Origin: Streptomyces sp. NBC_01016
GTDB lineage: Bacteria > Actinomycetota > Actinomycetes > Streptomycetales > Streptomycetaceae
Direction: 5' to 3'
DNA length: 64,000 nt
Assembly: GCF_026341035.1 (NCBI RefSeq)
Contig: NZ_JAPEOQ010000002.1
Location: forward strand, 3,100,001 to 3,164,000
Positions within the stretch are counted from its first letter, which is position 1, and each line of letters begins with the position of its first letter. This document shows positions 16,752 through 24,518 of this stretch, piece after piece. The position numbers were made by a program, and so were the translations under genes. The notes beneath the pieces were generated by a model. The model ran no database searches, was not told the DNA's origin, and saw only the letters and a program-made list of their open reading frames with translations.

Positions 16752-17582
16752 TCAGACGTCGTAGAGGTCGCGCATCGCCGCGTCCACCTCCTTGGTGCTG
16801 GTGAAGTCCTCGATCACCCGCACCGGCACCCCTACGTCGCCGAGCGTCCGCGCGATCTCCCGCGACGTCATGATGGCCACCGCCTCGGACGCCTTGCCCT
16901 TCGCGGAGATGGTGTCGGTCGCCTCGGTGGTGATGTACCGGCCCCACTTCCAGCGGTCGAGCACCTTGTCCAGCGTCGACTTGAGGAAGAGGCTCGTGCC
17001 GACGCCGTTGCCGCACACGGTCAGGATCTTGTGCATGCCGTGGGCGGAGCCCTTGGCGGCGGGCCGTTCGGGGGCGGCGTCGGACGGTGTCGGCGCCGCT
17101 GCCGGTGCCGCTGCCGACTCCGGCTCCGGCGTCGTGTCCCCTACGAGGATCTGCCGCAGGGCCTCCGGTGTCGGCGCGTGGTCGAGGGCCGCGGAGGTGT
17201 CCGGGTCGGCGAGCAGGCGGGCGAGGGCGCCCATCGCCTGGGTGTGTGCCCCGGCGTCCGCGGCGGCGAGTGCCACCACGAGGTGGACCGGGTCGTTCGT
17301 CTCGTGCCCGAAGTTCACCGGCGTCGAGAGCCGGACCCATGACATGCCCGTACGCCGGACGGCGGGGGAGGGCCGGGCGTGCGCGAAGGCGAAGCCGGGC
17401 GCGATGACGATGTAGGGGCCGTTCTCCTCGACGTTGCGGAGCATCTCCCCGGTGTAGGTGTCCGTGCTGACATCCGTGGAGACGAGCAGGTCACCGGCGG
17501 TGCGCACGGCGGACTGCCAGTCGGGGGCGGCCACGTCGAGGCGGATGGCCTCGACGGGGATCAGGTCACTCAGTTCACTCAT
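16752..17582 (-). CDS. PTS fused IIA-IIB protein, ascorbate/mannitol-fructose type
   Basis: A 276-residue cytoplasmic phosphocarrier. The IIA domain (1-150) has GFAFAHARP with His68 as expected phospho-acceptor from HPr. An Ala/Pro linker (152-178) leads to a IIB domain with CGNGVGTS, Cys190 being the phosphocysteine that passes phosphate to the sugar. With the IIC protein 38 bases downstream this makes a complete enzyme II in two genes; UlaB and UlaC are usually separate chains. No regulator is adjacent. A 222-base gap with a hairpin and heptamer repeats lies upstream. Confidence 0.88.
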   Translation of the reverse strand: MSELSDLIPVEAIRLDVAAPDWQSAVRTAGDLLVSTDVSTDTYTGEMLRNVEENGPYIVIAPGFAFAHARPSPAVRRTGMSWVRLSTPVNFGHETNDPVHLVVALAAADAGAHTQAMGALARLLADPDTSAALDHAPTPEALRQILVGDTTPEPESAAAPAAAPTPSDAAPERPAAKGSAHGMHKILTVCGNGVGTSLFLKSTLDKVLDRWKWGRYITTEATDTISAKGKASEAVAIMTSREIARTLGDVGVPVRVIEDFTSTKEVDAAMRDLYDV

Positions 17583-17700
17583 ACGAGCAGTGGTCCCGAG
17601 CGGCGGTCCCGTGTCAGCGCGACACGCCGGGTGAAGACACCTTCGTTATGAGGTTCCTCTTCGTTTTGAGGTTCCTCCGGGGAGGTGTGCGCACACGCGG

Positions 17701-17728
17701 AGGCGGCCCCGCCGAAGCGGGGCCGCCT
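17701..17728. terminator. Perfect 12-base-stem hairpin
   Basis: AGGCGGCCCCGC-CGAA-GCGGGGCCGCCT. It lies downstream of the small secreted protein gene, beyond the heptamer repeats, and upstream of the PTS operon, so it most likely ends the former's transcript. Confidence 0.75.
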
Positions 17729-17730
17729 GC

Positions 17731-17779
17731 GTCATGCGTCATGCGTCATGCGTCATGCGTCATGCGTCATGCGTTACGC
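17731..17779. repeat. Heptamer tandem repeat GTCATGC
   Basis: Six perfect copies of GTCATGC from 17731 to 17772 plus a degenerate GTTACGC. The array lies between the stop of the small secreted protein gene and its terminator hairpin. It is a pure microsatellite, probably length-variable between strains. Confidence 0.9.
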
Positions 17780-17804
17780 GAAGGAGCGGAGCCCCCAGGT
17801 GCCA

Positions 17805-18059
17805 TCAGCGACCGGCGTAGTCGTGGTAGTGGGAGTGCTTCTTCCAGGCGCCGACGTTGTGGTGGGCGGCCAGCGAGTTGGAGACGGTGACCCCGTTGCG
17901 TCCGCCGACGTTGACGAACTCCTGGCCGGCGATCCCGGCGTGGTCGTACACGTGGCTGCTGTCGTGGCGGCTGTGGTCCACGTCGGCGACGGCGGGGCCG
18001 GCGGCCAGGAACCCGGCCACCGAGGCGACGGCGACAGCGGCTGCGATGCGACGCACCAT
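17805..18059 (-). CDS. Small secreted His-rich protein, unknown function
   Basis: An 84-residue protein with a clear Sec signal (MVRRIAAAVAVASVAGFLAAGPAVA, cleavage near 25). The mature part of about 59 residues is rich in His, Asp, Ser and Asn (DVDHSRHDSSHVYDH, AAHHNVGAWKKHSHYHDY). I do not recognise a family. Nine or more His in so short a mature chain could bind metal ions, but this is only suggestive. GGAGAAG precedes the ATG. It is a single gene with its own hairpin terminator. Confidence 0.75.
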   Translation of the reverse strand: MVRRIAAAVAVASVAGFLAAGPAVADVDHSRHDSSHVYDHAGIAGQEFVNVGGRNGVTVSNSLAAHHNVGAWKKHSHYHDYAGR

Positions 18060-18215
18060 GAACTTCTCCTTCTGAGAGGGATCAAGCGATCAGTTAAAAG
18101 ATCAGCAGACCGCCGGTGGGTGCGCACCTCGGGGCGTCCCCGGGACACCCGCGTGCAGCAACGCGTTCCCCTGCTCGGCCCCATGATCGGCGTGTCGCGT
18201 CGACCTGGAGGCCTT

Positions 18216-18566
18216 TCAGACGTTCTGTCCGTCGGGTCGGTGGACCGAGCGGACCCGGGCAAAGGTCGGGTCGAAGGCCTCGGCGATCGCTGCCGCCTCG
18301 GCGATGTGCTCGCGGACGTCGGGGCGTCGCATGGCCTCCTGGTACTGCTGCTCGCTGTTCCACTGTGCGTAGTTGACGACGCGGCGGCCGTCGAGGCTGA
18401 TGTGGAGGTTCGCGGAGACGAAGCCGGGCACGGCCAGGAAGACGTCGCGGGTGGCCCGGTCGAGGGCGTCGGCGAGCTCGATCTGTCGTTCCGGCGGGAC
18501 GGTGAAGACGTTCACCAGCGTGATCAGGTCGGCGTCGGCGGAGATGGTCGTGGTGGGACTGCTCAT
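18216..18566 (-). CDS. Antibiotic biosynthesis monooxygenase (ABM) domain protein
   Basis: A 116-residue dimeric alpha-beta barrel protein with the ABM signature elements: ITLVNVFTVPPERQIELADAL at the N-terminus, VPGFVSANLHISLDGRRVVNYAQWNSEQQYQEAM in the middle. Members include cofactor-free quinone-forming monooxygenases and heme-degrading or stress proteins. It is divergent from a MarR gene with two identical-architecture operators between them, so it is very likely MarR-controlled and inducible by a phenolic or quinone-like compound. No polyketide genes are nearby, so an antibiotic-tailoring role is unlikely. Confidence 0.88.
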   Translation of the reverse strand: MSSPTTTISADADLITLVNVFTVPPERQIELADALDRATRDVFLAVPGFVSANLHISLDGRRVVNYAQWNSEQQYQEAMRRPDVREHIAEAAAIAEAFDPTFARVRSVHRPDGQNV

Positions 18567-18597
18567 GGTCGGCGCCTCCGGCGGTAGCGTGCATCCA

Positions 18598-18615
18598 ATG
18601 TCAGGACTTTGACAT
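18598..18615. promoter_or_regulatory. MarR operator 1
   Basis: ATGTCA-N6-TGACAT, an 18-base dyad 32 bases upstream of the ABM start. It is identical in arms and spacing to the second site at 18642-18659, with centres 44 bases apart. Confidence 0.8.
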
Positions 18616-18641
18616 CACGAACGTAGGTGTGCCGCTCGTGT

Positions 18642-18659
18642 ATGTCAAACTACTGACAT
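18642..18659. promoter_or_regulatory. MarR operator 2, overlapping the marR start codon
   Basis: ATGTCA-N6-TGACAT; the last two bases are the A and T of the marR ATG. Binding here would block both transcription and the start of the (probably leaderless) message. Confidence 0.8.
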
Positions 18660-19119
18660 GGAAGACCGGAAGCCGGCGCAGCCGCCGCACCCCGCCGACG
18701 ACGTCACGGACCATGTGGGATACCGCCTCAAGCGCGCCGCCGCGGCCCTTCGCGGCGCCATGGACGCGGCGTTGCGCGAGCACGAGCTGACCGTGCCGCA
18801 GTACTCCTGCCTCGAACTTCTCGATGAGCGGCCGGGCCTGTCCAACGCCGAACTCGCCCGCGCCACGTTCGTCACCCGGCAGTCGGTGAACGTCGTCCTG
18901 CGCAACCTCCAGGAAGCCGGCCTGGTCTCCCGGCCCGCCACCACCGAACACGGCCGCGCCCTGCCCACCCACCTCACCGCTGAGGGACTCGGGCGGCTCG
19001 AGGCGGTCAAGTCCGCCGTCTATGACATCGAGCGGCGGATGATCGAGACCATCCCCGAGCGGCGCCTGGCCGCCCTCCTCGCCGACCTCGACCGCATGGC
19101 CGACGCCCTCGGCGGCTGA
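18658..19119 (+). CDS. MarR-family transcriptional regulator
   Basis: A 153-residue winged-helix dimer: the N-terminal helix region GYRLKRAAAALRGAMDAAL, recognition helix LARATFVTRQSVNVVLRNLQEAGLV (about 66-90) and wing PATTEHGRALPTHLTAEG. No ribosome-binding site precedes the ATG, and an operator runs into the start codon, suggesting a leaderless, autorepressed message. The divergent ABM gene is the clear partner. Ligands of such regulators are usually phenolic or oxidising compounds. Confidence 0.9.
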   Translation: MEDRKPAQPPHPADDVTDHVGYRLKRAAAALRGAMDAALREHELTVPQYSCLELLDERPGLSNAELARATFVTRQSVNVVLRNLQEAGLVSRPATTEHGRALPTHLTAEGLGRLEAVKSAVYDIERRMIETIPERRLAALLADLDRMADALGG

Positions 19120-19160
19120 CCGGCCGGACCCCCGGGCCGGGCGGCAGCCGCCGGTCATGG

Positions 19161-20099
19161 TCAGCGGGAGGTGAGCAGCCCCCGCCCCCGCAGCACCCTG
19201 CGCTCCAGCGGGCTGAAGATCAGCAGGTCGATGGCGATGCCGACCAGGAGGATCAGGAGGATGGCCAGGAACACCTGCGACATGCTGCTGTTGTTGCGGC
19301 CGTTCTCCAGCAACTGGCCGAGGCCCACGCCGAGATCGGGAGACGAGGCGATGATCTCGGCGGCCATCAGGGAGCGCCACGAGAAGGCCCAGCCCTGCTT
19401 CAGCCCCGCGAGATAGCCGGGCAGCGCGCCCGGCATCACGATGTGCCACGCCCCGCGCAGCCCGGTCGCGCCCAGAGTCTGTCCGGCGCGCAGGTACAGC
19501 GGCGGGATCTGGTCGACGCCCGCGACGAGGCCGTTGGCGATGGAGGGGACCGCGCCGAGCAGGATCACGGCGTACATCATCGAGTCGTTGAGGCCCAGCC
19601 AGATCACGGCGGGCGGCACCCACGCCACCGACGGCAGGGACTGCAGGCCCGACAGGATCGGGCCGATGGCCGAGCGCACGAACCGTACGCGGGCCACCAG
19701 CAGGCCGAGTGGTGTGCCGATGACGAGGGCGAGCAGGAAGCCGAACAGGCCGCGTGACACGGACGTCCAGATGGAGTCGAGGAGCGTGCCCTGGAGCCAG
19801 GCCGTGCGCACCTCGCCCCACACATCGGACGGTGAGGGCAGCTTGTAGTCGGGGACGACGCCCGCCCACACCAGCAGCTGCCAGACCACCAGCACCACCG
19901 CGACCGCGGTGAGGGGCGGCAGCACCTTGCGGCGCAGTGTCTCGCGCAGCGGCGTACGGAAGGTCTGCACCGAGTCCAGTGCGTCGAGCCCGGCCTCCAG
20001 ACCCGCCAGATCGCTCGGGCGGCGGGGCTCGCCGGGCGTCGGGGAGCCGTCCTTCGTCGCCTCGGCGTCGAGGGTGACGGTGTGGTCAGTGGCGGCCAT
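19161..20099 (-). CDS. ABC transporter permease, aliphatic sulfonate/nitrate/taurine type
   Basis: A 312-residue SsuC/TauC-like inner-membrane permease with about six helices from residue 65 onward and the EAA-type loop around GATGLRGAWHIVMPGALPGY, which contacts the ATPase. ATG 20099 is chosen as nearest the ATPase stop (14-base overlap); ATG 20117 is possible. It is the last gene of the binding protein, ATPase, permease operon behind leader peptide 1. Sulfonate rather than nitrate as substrate is inferred from the flanking flavoprotein and Cys leader peptides. Confidence 0.9.
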   Translation of the reverse strand: MAATDHTVTLDAEATKDGSPTPGEPRRPSDLAGLEAGLDALDSVQTFRTPLRETLRRKVLPPLTAVAVVLVVWQLLVWAGVVPDYKLPSPSDVWGEVRTAWLQGTLLDSIWTSVSRGLFGFLLALVIGTPLGLLVARVRFVRSAIGPILSGLQSLPSVAWVPPAVIWLGLNDSMMYAVILLGAVPSIANGLVAGVDQIPPLYLRAGQTLGATGLRGAWHIVMPGALPGYLAGLKQGWAFSWRSLMAAEIIASSPDLGVGLGQLLENGRNNSSMSQVFLAILLILLVGIAIDLLIFSPLERRVLRGRGLLTSR

Positions 20100-20883
20100 G
20101 GCGGCGGATCTCCCCACGCAGTTCTTCGGTGATCTCGGCGGACAGTTCGGCGACCGAGGTGTCCTCGAGGCGTCGCGGCCTCGGCAGGTCGACCGTCCAC
20201 TCCCGGGCGATGCGGCCGGGGCGGGACGACAGCAGGACGACGCGCTCTGCCAGGCGCACCGCCTCCCGCACGTTGTGCGTCACGAACAGCACCGACACAC
20301 CCGTCTCCTGCCAGATGCGGGTGAGCTCGTCGTGCAGCACGTCGCGGGTGATCGCGTCGAGCGCGGCGAACGGCTCGTCCATCAGCAGCAGCCGGCTGTC
20401 CTGGGCCAGGGCGCGGGCGAGTGCCACGCGCTGGCGCATGCCGCCGGACAGTTCGTGCACCCGCTTGCCGTGCGCGCCGCTCAGGCGCACGAGGTCGAGC
20501 AGCCGCTCCGCCTCGGTGTGCCGCTCCTGCGCCGCGACGCCGCGCAGCTTCAGCGCCAGCTCGATGTTCTTGCCGGCCGTGAGCCACGGGAACAGCGCGT
20601 GCTCCTGGAACATCAGGGCGGGCCTGCCGTCCGTGGCGATGGAGCCCGCGGACGGCAGGTCGAGGCCCGCAGCCAGATTGAGCAGGGTGGACTTGCCGCA
20701 GCCCGAGGCCCCCAGGAGGGTGACGAACTCACCCGGCGCGACATCGAGTGTGATGTCGTCCAGGACGAGCTGCTGTCCGCCGGGCGTGCCCGGTGCGGGG
20801 AAGGACTTCGAGACATGCTCGATACGCGCTGCGTGTGTCACCGTCTCGACGGCCTCGGCCGACTTGGGTGTCGTGGTGGCCAT
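20086..20883 (-). CDS. ABC transporter ATP-binding protein, aliphatic sulfonate type
   Basis: A 265-residue ATPase of the SsuB/TauB type: Walker A GASGCGKST (58-66), the Q-loop in FQEHALFPW, signature LSGGM (145-149), Walker B LLLMDEP (165-171) and the switch His in THNVREAV. ATG 20883 has a near-consensus AGGAGGTGA ribosome-binding site, well downstream of the first in-frame codon. It lies 56 bases after the binding-protein gene and overlaps the permease gene, so all three form one transport unit energising sulfonate import. Confidence 0.92.
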   Translation of the reverse strand: MATTTPKSAEAVETVTHAARIEHVSKSFPAPGTPGGQQLVLDDITLDVAPGEFVTLLGASGCGKSTLLNLAAGLDLPSAGSIATDGRPALMFQEHALFPWLTAGKNIELALKLRGVAAQERHTEAERLLDLVRLSGAHGKRVHELSGGMRQRVALARALAQDSRLLLMDEPFAALDAITRDVLHDELTRIWQETGVSVLFVTHNVREAVRLAERVVLLSSRPGRIAREWTVDLPRPRRLEDTSVAELSAEITEELRGEIRRHGRH

Positions 20884-20939
20884 GGGCGTCACCTCCTGAG
20901 GGTTCGTCAACTCGTCGACGTGCCCGGTCCGATGGGTTG

Positions 20940-22046
20940 TTACTTGGCGCCGAGGCCGGCGTCGTCGACCTCGTCCTCGCCCTCGGCCTTGAGGACCTTG
21001 TTGAGCGGCTTGAGGTCGTAGATGCCCTTGAGGTCGGGCTGCTCGAGGAGTCCGGACTTCACCGCGTGCTTCGCCTCGGAGTCGAGGGTCGAGGCCAGCG
21101 GGTCGTCGAGGAAGTCGATGGACTTCCAGGCCGGGTCGATGACATCGGCCGGCAGCGCCTTGCCAGAGAGCTTCTGCAGCGCCGCGTTGGCGGATTCCTT
21201 GGCCTTCTCCGGGTTGGCGTTGATCCACTTGTTGGTCTTCACGGAGCCGCGCAGCACGGCCTCGACGACGTCCGGGTGCTCCTTGAGGAACTTCTGCGAC
21301 ACGATGATGTTCGTGATCACGAACTTCTTGTCGGGCCACAGGTCGGACTCGTCGAGGATGGTCTTGCCGCCCTCGGCGACGAGCTTGGACGCGGTGGGCT
21401 CGGGAACCCAGGCGCCGTCGATGGAGCCGGACTTGTAGGCGTCGGGCGTGATCTTGTTGTCCGTGCGGACGACGGAGACATCGCCCTTGCCGCTCTGGGC
21501 GTCGACCTTCCAGCCCTTCTCCGCGATCCAGTTGAGGAACGCGACGTCCTGCGTGTTGCCGAACTGGGGCGTGGCGATCTTCTTGCCCTTGAGGTCGTCC
21601 AGGGACTTGATCTTCTTCGGGTTGACGACCAGCTTGACGCCGCCCGAGGCCGAACCGCCGATGATCCGCAGGGACTTGCCCTTGGACTTGGTGTAGCCGT
21701 TGATGGAGGGGGAGGGGCCGATCCAGCCGATGTCGATGGATCCGGCGTTGAGCGCCTCGATCTCGGAGGGGCCCGCGTTGAAGGTCGACGGCTTGATCTC
21801 CGTGCCGCCGAGCTCCTTCTGCAGCAGGCCCTTCTGGACGCCCACCAGGGCGGTGCCGTGCGTCAGGTTGGGGAAGTAACCGATCTTCACCGAGTCGGCG
21901 GAGAGCTTCTTGGCGCCCGACGCGGCCTTGGCCTGGTCGCCGCTGTCGTTCGACTGGGACCCGTAGCCGCATGCGGTCAGCAGGAGCGGGAGCGCTGCTA
22001 CGGCGGCGAGGGTGCGCAGGGTGGTGCGTGGGCGTGCGGCAGACAC
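20940..22046 (-). CDS. ABC transporter substrate-binding lipoprotein, aliphatic sulfonate type
   Basis: A 368-residue SsuA/NMT1-like lipoprotein. The signal ends in LLLTAC with Cys26 as the lipidated residue. The mature part starts with KIGYFPNLTHGTALVGVQKGL and contains GSIDIGWIGPSPSINGY, typical of binding proteins for sulfonates, taurine or nitrate. It starts at GTG 22046 after GAGAGGA. It is the first structural gene after leader peptide 1 and begins the binding protein, ATPase, permease operon. Cysteine-responsive control through the leader is inferred. Confidence 0.92.
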   Translation of the reverse strand: MSAARPRTTLRTLAAVAALPLLLTACGYGSQSNDSGDQAKAASGAKKLSADSVKIGYFPNLTHGTALVGVQKGLLQKELGGTEIKPSTFNAGPSEIEALNAGSIDIGWIGPSPSINGYTKSKGKSLRIIGGSASGGVKLVVNPKKIKSLDDLKGKKIATPQFGNTQDVAFLNWIAEKGWKVDAQSGKGDVSVVRTDNKITPDAYKSGSIDGAWVPEPTASKLVAEGGKTILDESDLWPDKKFVITNIIVSQKFLKEHPDVVEAVLRGSVKTNKWINANPEKAKESANAALQKLSGKALPADVIDPAWKSIDFLDDPLASTLDSEAKHAVKSGLLEQPDLKGIYDLKPLNKVLKAEGEDEVDDAGLGAK

Positions 22047-22179
22047 GGAGGTGTCCTCTCGGGAAATGAGTGCTTCAGGGGAGGCGCGCGGGGCGCCGTG
22101 GGACCGTGGACCGGCATTCGGCGGGCCCGGGGGCCGTCGTCCAGGGGCGGCCTCGGGCGGCCCGGCGGACGGAGGTGGC

Positions 22180-22281
22180 TCAGGCGGCCCGACAGATGGC
22201 GCTGGACGTGCGGCCGAGGTCGATGTGGCGGCGCGAGGTCAGCAGGAGGCGCGACAGGTCCGCGCGGCTGAGCGTACGCAT
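22180..22281 (-). CDS. Leader peptide 1 (cysteine-type attenuator peptide), ahead of the sulfonate transporter
   Basis: A 33-codon open frame with a GGGGG ribosome-binding site, 133 bases before the binding-protein gene. Its C-terminal half reads SRRHIDLGRTSSAICRAA, matching two other short frames nearby (RRRHVDFG...SAACCRA; SRDHIDFG...SAACCA). Such peptides with Cys codons just before the stop occur ahead of sulfur genes in actinobacteria; in mycobacteria related polycysteine frames act as cysteine-responsive attenuators. The GC-rich spacer after it can fold into several hairpins. It is too short for standard gene finders. Confidence 0.75.
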   Translation of the reverse strand: MRTLSRADLSRLLLTSRRHIDLGRTSSAICRAA

Positions 22282-22304
22282 GGCCACCCCCTGACTTCCC
22301 CAGT

Positions 22305-22326
22305 TTTCCTACCTGACAGATAGGGA
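22305..22326. promoter_or_regulatory. Sulfur-block inverted repeat, copy 1
   Basis: Read on the minus strand: TCCCTA-N9-TAGGAAA, 24 bases before leader peptide 1. The same arms, spacing and orientation recur at 24519-24542 before leader peptide 2, so it is a good candidate operator for a shared sulfur regulator. TAGGAA may also serve as the -10 region. Confidence 0.65.
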
Positions 22327-22438
22327 TCGTGGCAGAAGGAAGCGCTCACCCCAAGAGGGTGTTCATCATATGGACGTACGAGTCTCGCATGTCGAGAACT
22401 CGCATTTCGGAGGCGCTGCGAGAGGCCCGCGGAAATCC

Positions 22439-23668
22439 TCAGGCGGGCAGGGCGAACGGGGGCTGTGCGCCGTTGAGGAAGTAGTCCCCGATGTCGCGGA
22501 GTTGGTGCCCCAGAGGCTCGTACAGAGTGTGGGTGCGGGCGTTGCGCCAGAAGCGGTCGAAGCCGAGGACTCCGGAGGCGGCCCGTGGGCCGACGATGTC
22601 CAGGGCCCGGGTCGTGGACTCCTGGGCGGCCCGCGACGCGGCGGTCTCCGCCATGGTCACGAGGGCCGCGACCTCCGCGTACTCGTCATAGGCGAGCTCG
22701 TCGCCGAGCGCCAGCGCCTCCTGTACGGCTCCCAGTGCCTGGTCCGCGAGCGCCGACGCGGAGCGGATGAGGACGGTGAGCTCCCCATAGGTGGTCAGCA
22801 CCTGCGGGTCGTGCGGGCTGCCGACCGGCCAGGCCGGATGCAGGGGCGTCTGGCGCGCCCTGCTGTACTCGCGGGCCTCGGCGAGCGTTCCCTCGGCCGT
22901 ACCCAGCAGGACCTGCACGGAGACGAGGTGGGCGACGGGCGACGCCAGCGCCGTACGCGGCGGCAGGAAGTCCTCGTCCGCGGAGAGCGGGCCGAGCACT
23001 TCGTCGGCCGCGACCGTCACGTCGTCGAACTCCACGCTGCCGCCGGCCGCGAGTCGCCGGCCGAAGGTGTCCGCGGCGGCGTCGATCACGACACCGGGAC
23101 GGTCGGCGTCCACCACGACGGCGAGCGGCGCGCCCGTGTCCGCCCGCACGGCCCGGACGGCGAGCCGGTCGGCGGCCAGGACCCCGGTGGTGTAGTCCTG
23201 CCGCCCGTTGAGCACCAGCCCGCCGGAGTTCCTGGTCAGCGTCAGCGCCGGTTCCTGGCGGGCGAATCCGCCGCCCCAGCACCACTGCCCGGCAGCGGAC
23301 CGCTCCTCGATCTGCGCGGCGAGCGCGGGCCCGGCGAAGAACCGGGCGCTGCCCGCCAAGAAGTAGTGACAGCCCAGCAGTTGGCCGATCGCGCCGTCCG
23401 CCGCGGAGATCTCACGGACGACCGCGAGGGCGGCGGCCCAGTCCCCGCCGCCTCCGTCGGTCTCGGCCGACGCCGGAGGTGTCAGCAGGCCCGCCTCGCG
23501 CAGCCGGGACACCTCGTCGACGGGGGCCTTGCCCGCCTGCTCCCTGGCGACCGCGTCCGTGGCGAGGTCGTCCGCCACCTCGCGGGCCACCCGCAGCCAG
23601 TACGGAGGGGTGGAGCCGGTCCGGTCGTGGGCCGAGGTGGTGCGGGGCGACGCGGTGGCAGGGCCCAT
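22439..23668 (-). CDS. Acyl-CoA dehydrogenase-fold flavin monooxygenase, SfnB/DszC-like
   Basis: A 409-residue protein of the acyl-CoA dehydrogenase fold, best compared with the sulfur-acquisition oxidoreductase SfnB and DszC-type two-component monooxygenases: WLRVAREVADDLATDAVAREQAG at the start, GGGFARQEPALTL and NGRQDYTTGVLAAD in the beta domain, and a C-terminus lacking the catalytic Glu of true dehydrogenases (TLYEPLGHQLRDIGDYFL). ATG 23668 follows GAGGAG; GTG 23671 is adjacent. It follows the winged-helix regulator gene by about 10 bases and precedes leader peptide 1. The likely job is oxidative release of sulfur from organosulfur compounds. Confidence 0.82.
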   Translation of the reverse strand: MGPATASPRTTSAHDRTGSTPPYWLRVAREVADDLATDAVAREQAGKAPVDEVSRLREAGLLTPPASAETDGGGGDWAAALAVVREISAADGAIGQLLGCHYFLAGSARFFAGPALAAQIEERSAAGQWCWGGGFARQEPALTLTRNSGGLVLNGRQDYTTGVLAADRLAVRAVRADTGAPLAVVVDADRPGVVIDAAADTFGRRLAAGGSVEFDDVTVAADEVLGPLSADEDFLPPRTALASPVAHLVSVQVLLGTAEGTLAEAREYSRARQTPLHPAWPVGSPHDPQVLTTYGELTVLIRSASALADQALGAVQEALALGDELAYDEYAEVAALVTMAETAASRAAQESTTRALDIVGPRAASGVLGFDRFWRNARTHTLYEPLGHQLRDIGDYFLNGAQPPFALPA

Positions 23669-23681
23669 CACGGGGATCTCC

Positions 23682-24281
23682 TCAAGGTCGGTGGCAGGGG
23701 GCGGAGTCGGAGCTCTCCTGCCGGTCGGGGCGCTGCTCGGGGACGTACTTGTAGCCCACGCGTCGTACGGTGACGATCCGTTGGCGGTGGGCCCTGCCCA
23801 GCTTGCGGCGCAGTCGGGCGATGTGGACGTCCACGGTGCGGCCGTCGCCGACGTGGTCGTAGCCCCAGACGGCGGTCACCAGCAGCTCGCGCGTCAGCAC
23901 GTGGTGAGGGCGCTTGACGAGGTGCGCGAGGAGCGCGAACTCCAGGTAGGTGAGGTCGAGTTCACGACCGTCCAGCTCGGCCACGTGCCGCACCGGGTCG
24001 ATGCGGATGGTGTCGTCGTCCGTGGGCCGCGCGGCGGCCGGCGGCGGGACGGGGATCGCGGCCGCGGGGTCGACCGGCCGGATCTCGGGCCGGGGCCCGC
24101 CCTCGGCGAAGAGCTCGGTGGGGTCGGTGCCCTCGGGGACGAGCAGCAGATATCCGACCATCGGTACGGAGGTCCGCCGGCCGCCGCCGCCCTGCGGGGT
24201 GTCGCGGACGAGGCTGAGGTGGCGGGCGTCGGAGGGTGGCGCGGTGGCGTGGGTGGTCCCGGTCTGCGGTGCCGTGGTCAT
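23682..24281 (-). CDS. Orphan OmpR/PhoB-type winged-helix DNA-binding protein
   Basis: A 199-residue protein. The first half (to about 95) is low in recognisable features, with a Pro/Ala linker near 75-90. The second half is a complete OmpR-type effector domain: LDLTYLEFALLAHLVKRPHHVLTRELL, VWGYDHVGDGRTVDVHIARLRRKLG, IVTVRRVGYKYV. There is no phospho-receiver domain with its Asp pocket and no kinase gene nearby. It starts at ATG 24281 after GAGGGA. It is behind leader peptide 2 and transcribed with the SfnB-like gene, so it is a candidate sulfur-assimilation regulator that may itself be cysteine-regulated. Confidence 0.82.
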   Translation of the reverse strand: MTTAPQTGTTHATAPPSDARHLSLVRDTPQGGGGRRTSVPMVGYLLLVPEGTDPTELFAEGGPRPEIRPVDPAAAIPVPPPAAARPTDDDTIRIDPVRHVAELDGRELDLTYLEFALLAHLVKRPHHVLTRELLVTAVWGYDHVGDGRTVDVHIARLRRKLGRAHRQRIVTVRRVGYKYVPEQRPDRQESSDSAPCHRP

Positions 24282-24395
24282 GGCGGTTGTCCCTCGGTGG
24301 TGTGTCGGGTCACCGGCGCGCAGTGGATGAACGTGCCCTGGTGACCTGGGAATTGGCGTGCGGAGCGGCACGATCCGACCTGTGGGCCGGGTGCC

Positions 24396-24479
24396 TTACG
24401 CGCGACAGCACGCGGCGCTGACGACGTGACCAAAGTCGACATGCCGACGACGAACGAGTCGCTGCTGCGTACGGGACAT
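24396..24479 (-). CDS. Leader peptide 2 (cysteine-type), ahead of the winged-helix regulator operon
   Basis: A 27-codon frame whose C-terminal part is RRRHVDFGHVVSAACCRA, with two adjacent Cys codons (TGC TGT) three codons before the stop. There is no ribosome-binding site. A promoter, TTGACC-N17-CAGGAT, ends 7 bases before the ATG, so the message is probably leaderless. It lies 114 bases upstream of the winged-helix gene. The shared core with leader peptides 1 and 3 and the tandem Cys codons support cysteine-responsive attenuation of the regulator and SfnB-like genes. Confidence 0.78.
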   Translation of the reverse strand: MSRTQQRLVRRRHVDFGHVVSAACCRA

Positions 24480-24486
24480 GTGCACC

Positions 24487-24515
24487 ATCCTGTGTGCCCG
24501 AGCGGGCCCGGTCAA
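24487..24515 (-). promoter_or_regulatory. Promoter of leader peptide 2
   Basis: On the minus strand TTGACC (24515-24510), 17 bases, CAGGAT (24492-24487), then 7 bases to the ATG. The inverted repeat at 24519-24542 ends just upstream of the -35, an activator-like position. Confidence 0.6.
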
Positions 24516-24518
24516 GGA

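Noticed and set aside
17731..17779. Possible CRISPR array
   Set aside because: Units are only 7 bases, contiguous with no spacers, and no cas gene is near.
18216..18566. ABM and SnoaL proteins as signs of an antibiotic gene cluster
   Set aside because: No polyketide synthase, NRPS, terpene or RiPP core genes are in the window; both fit regulated stress or catabolic contexts better.
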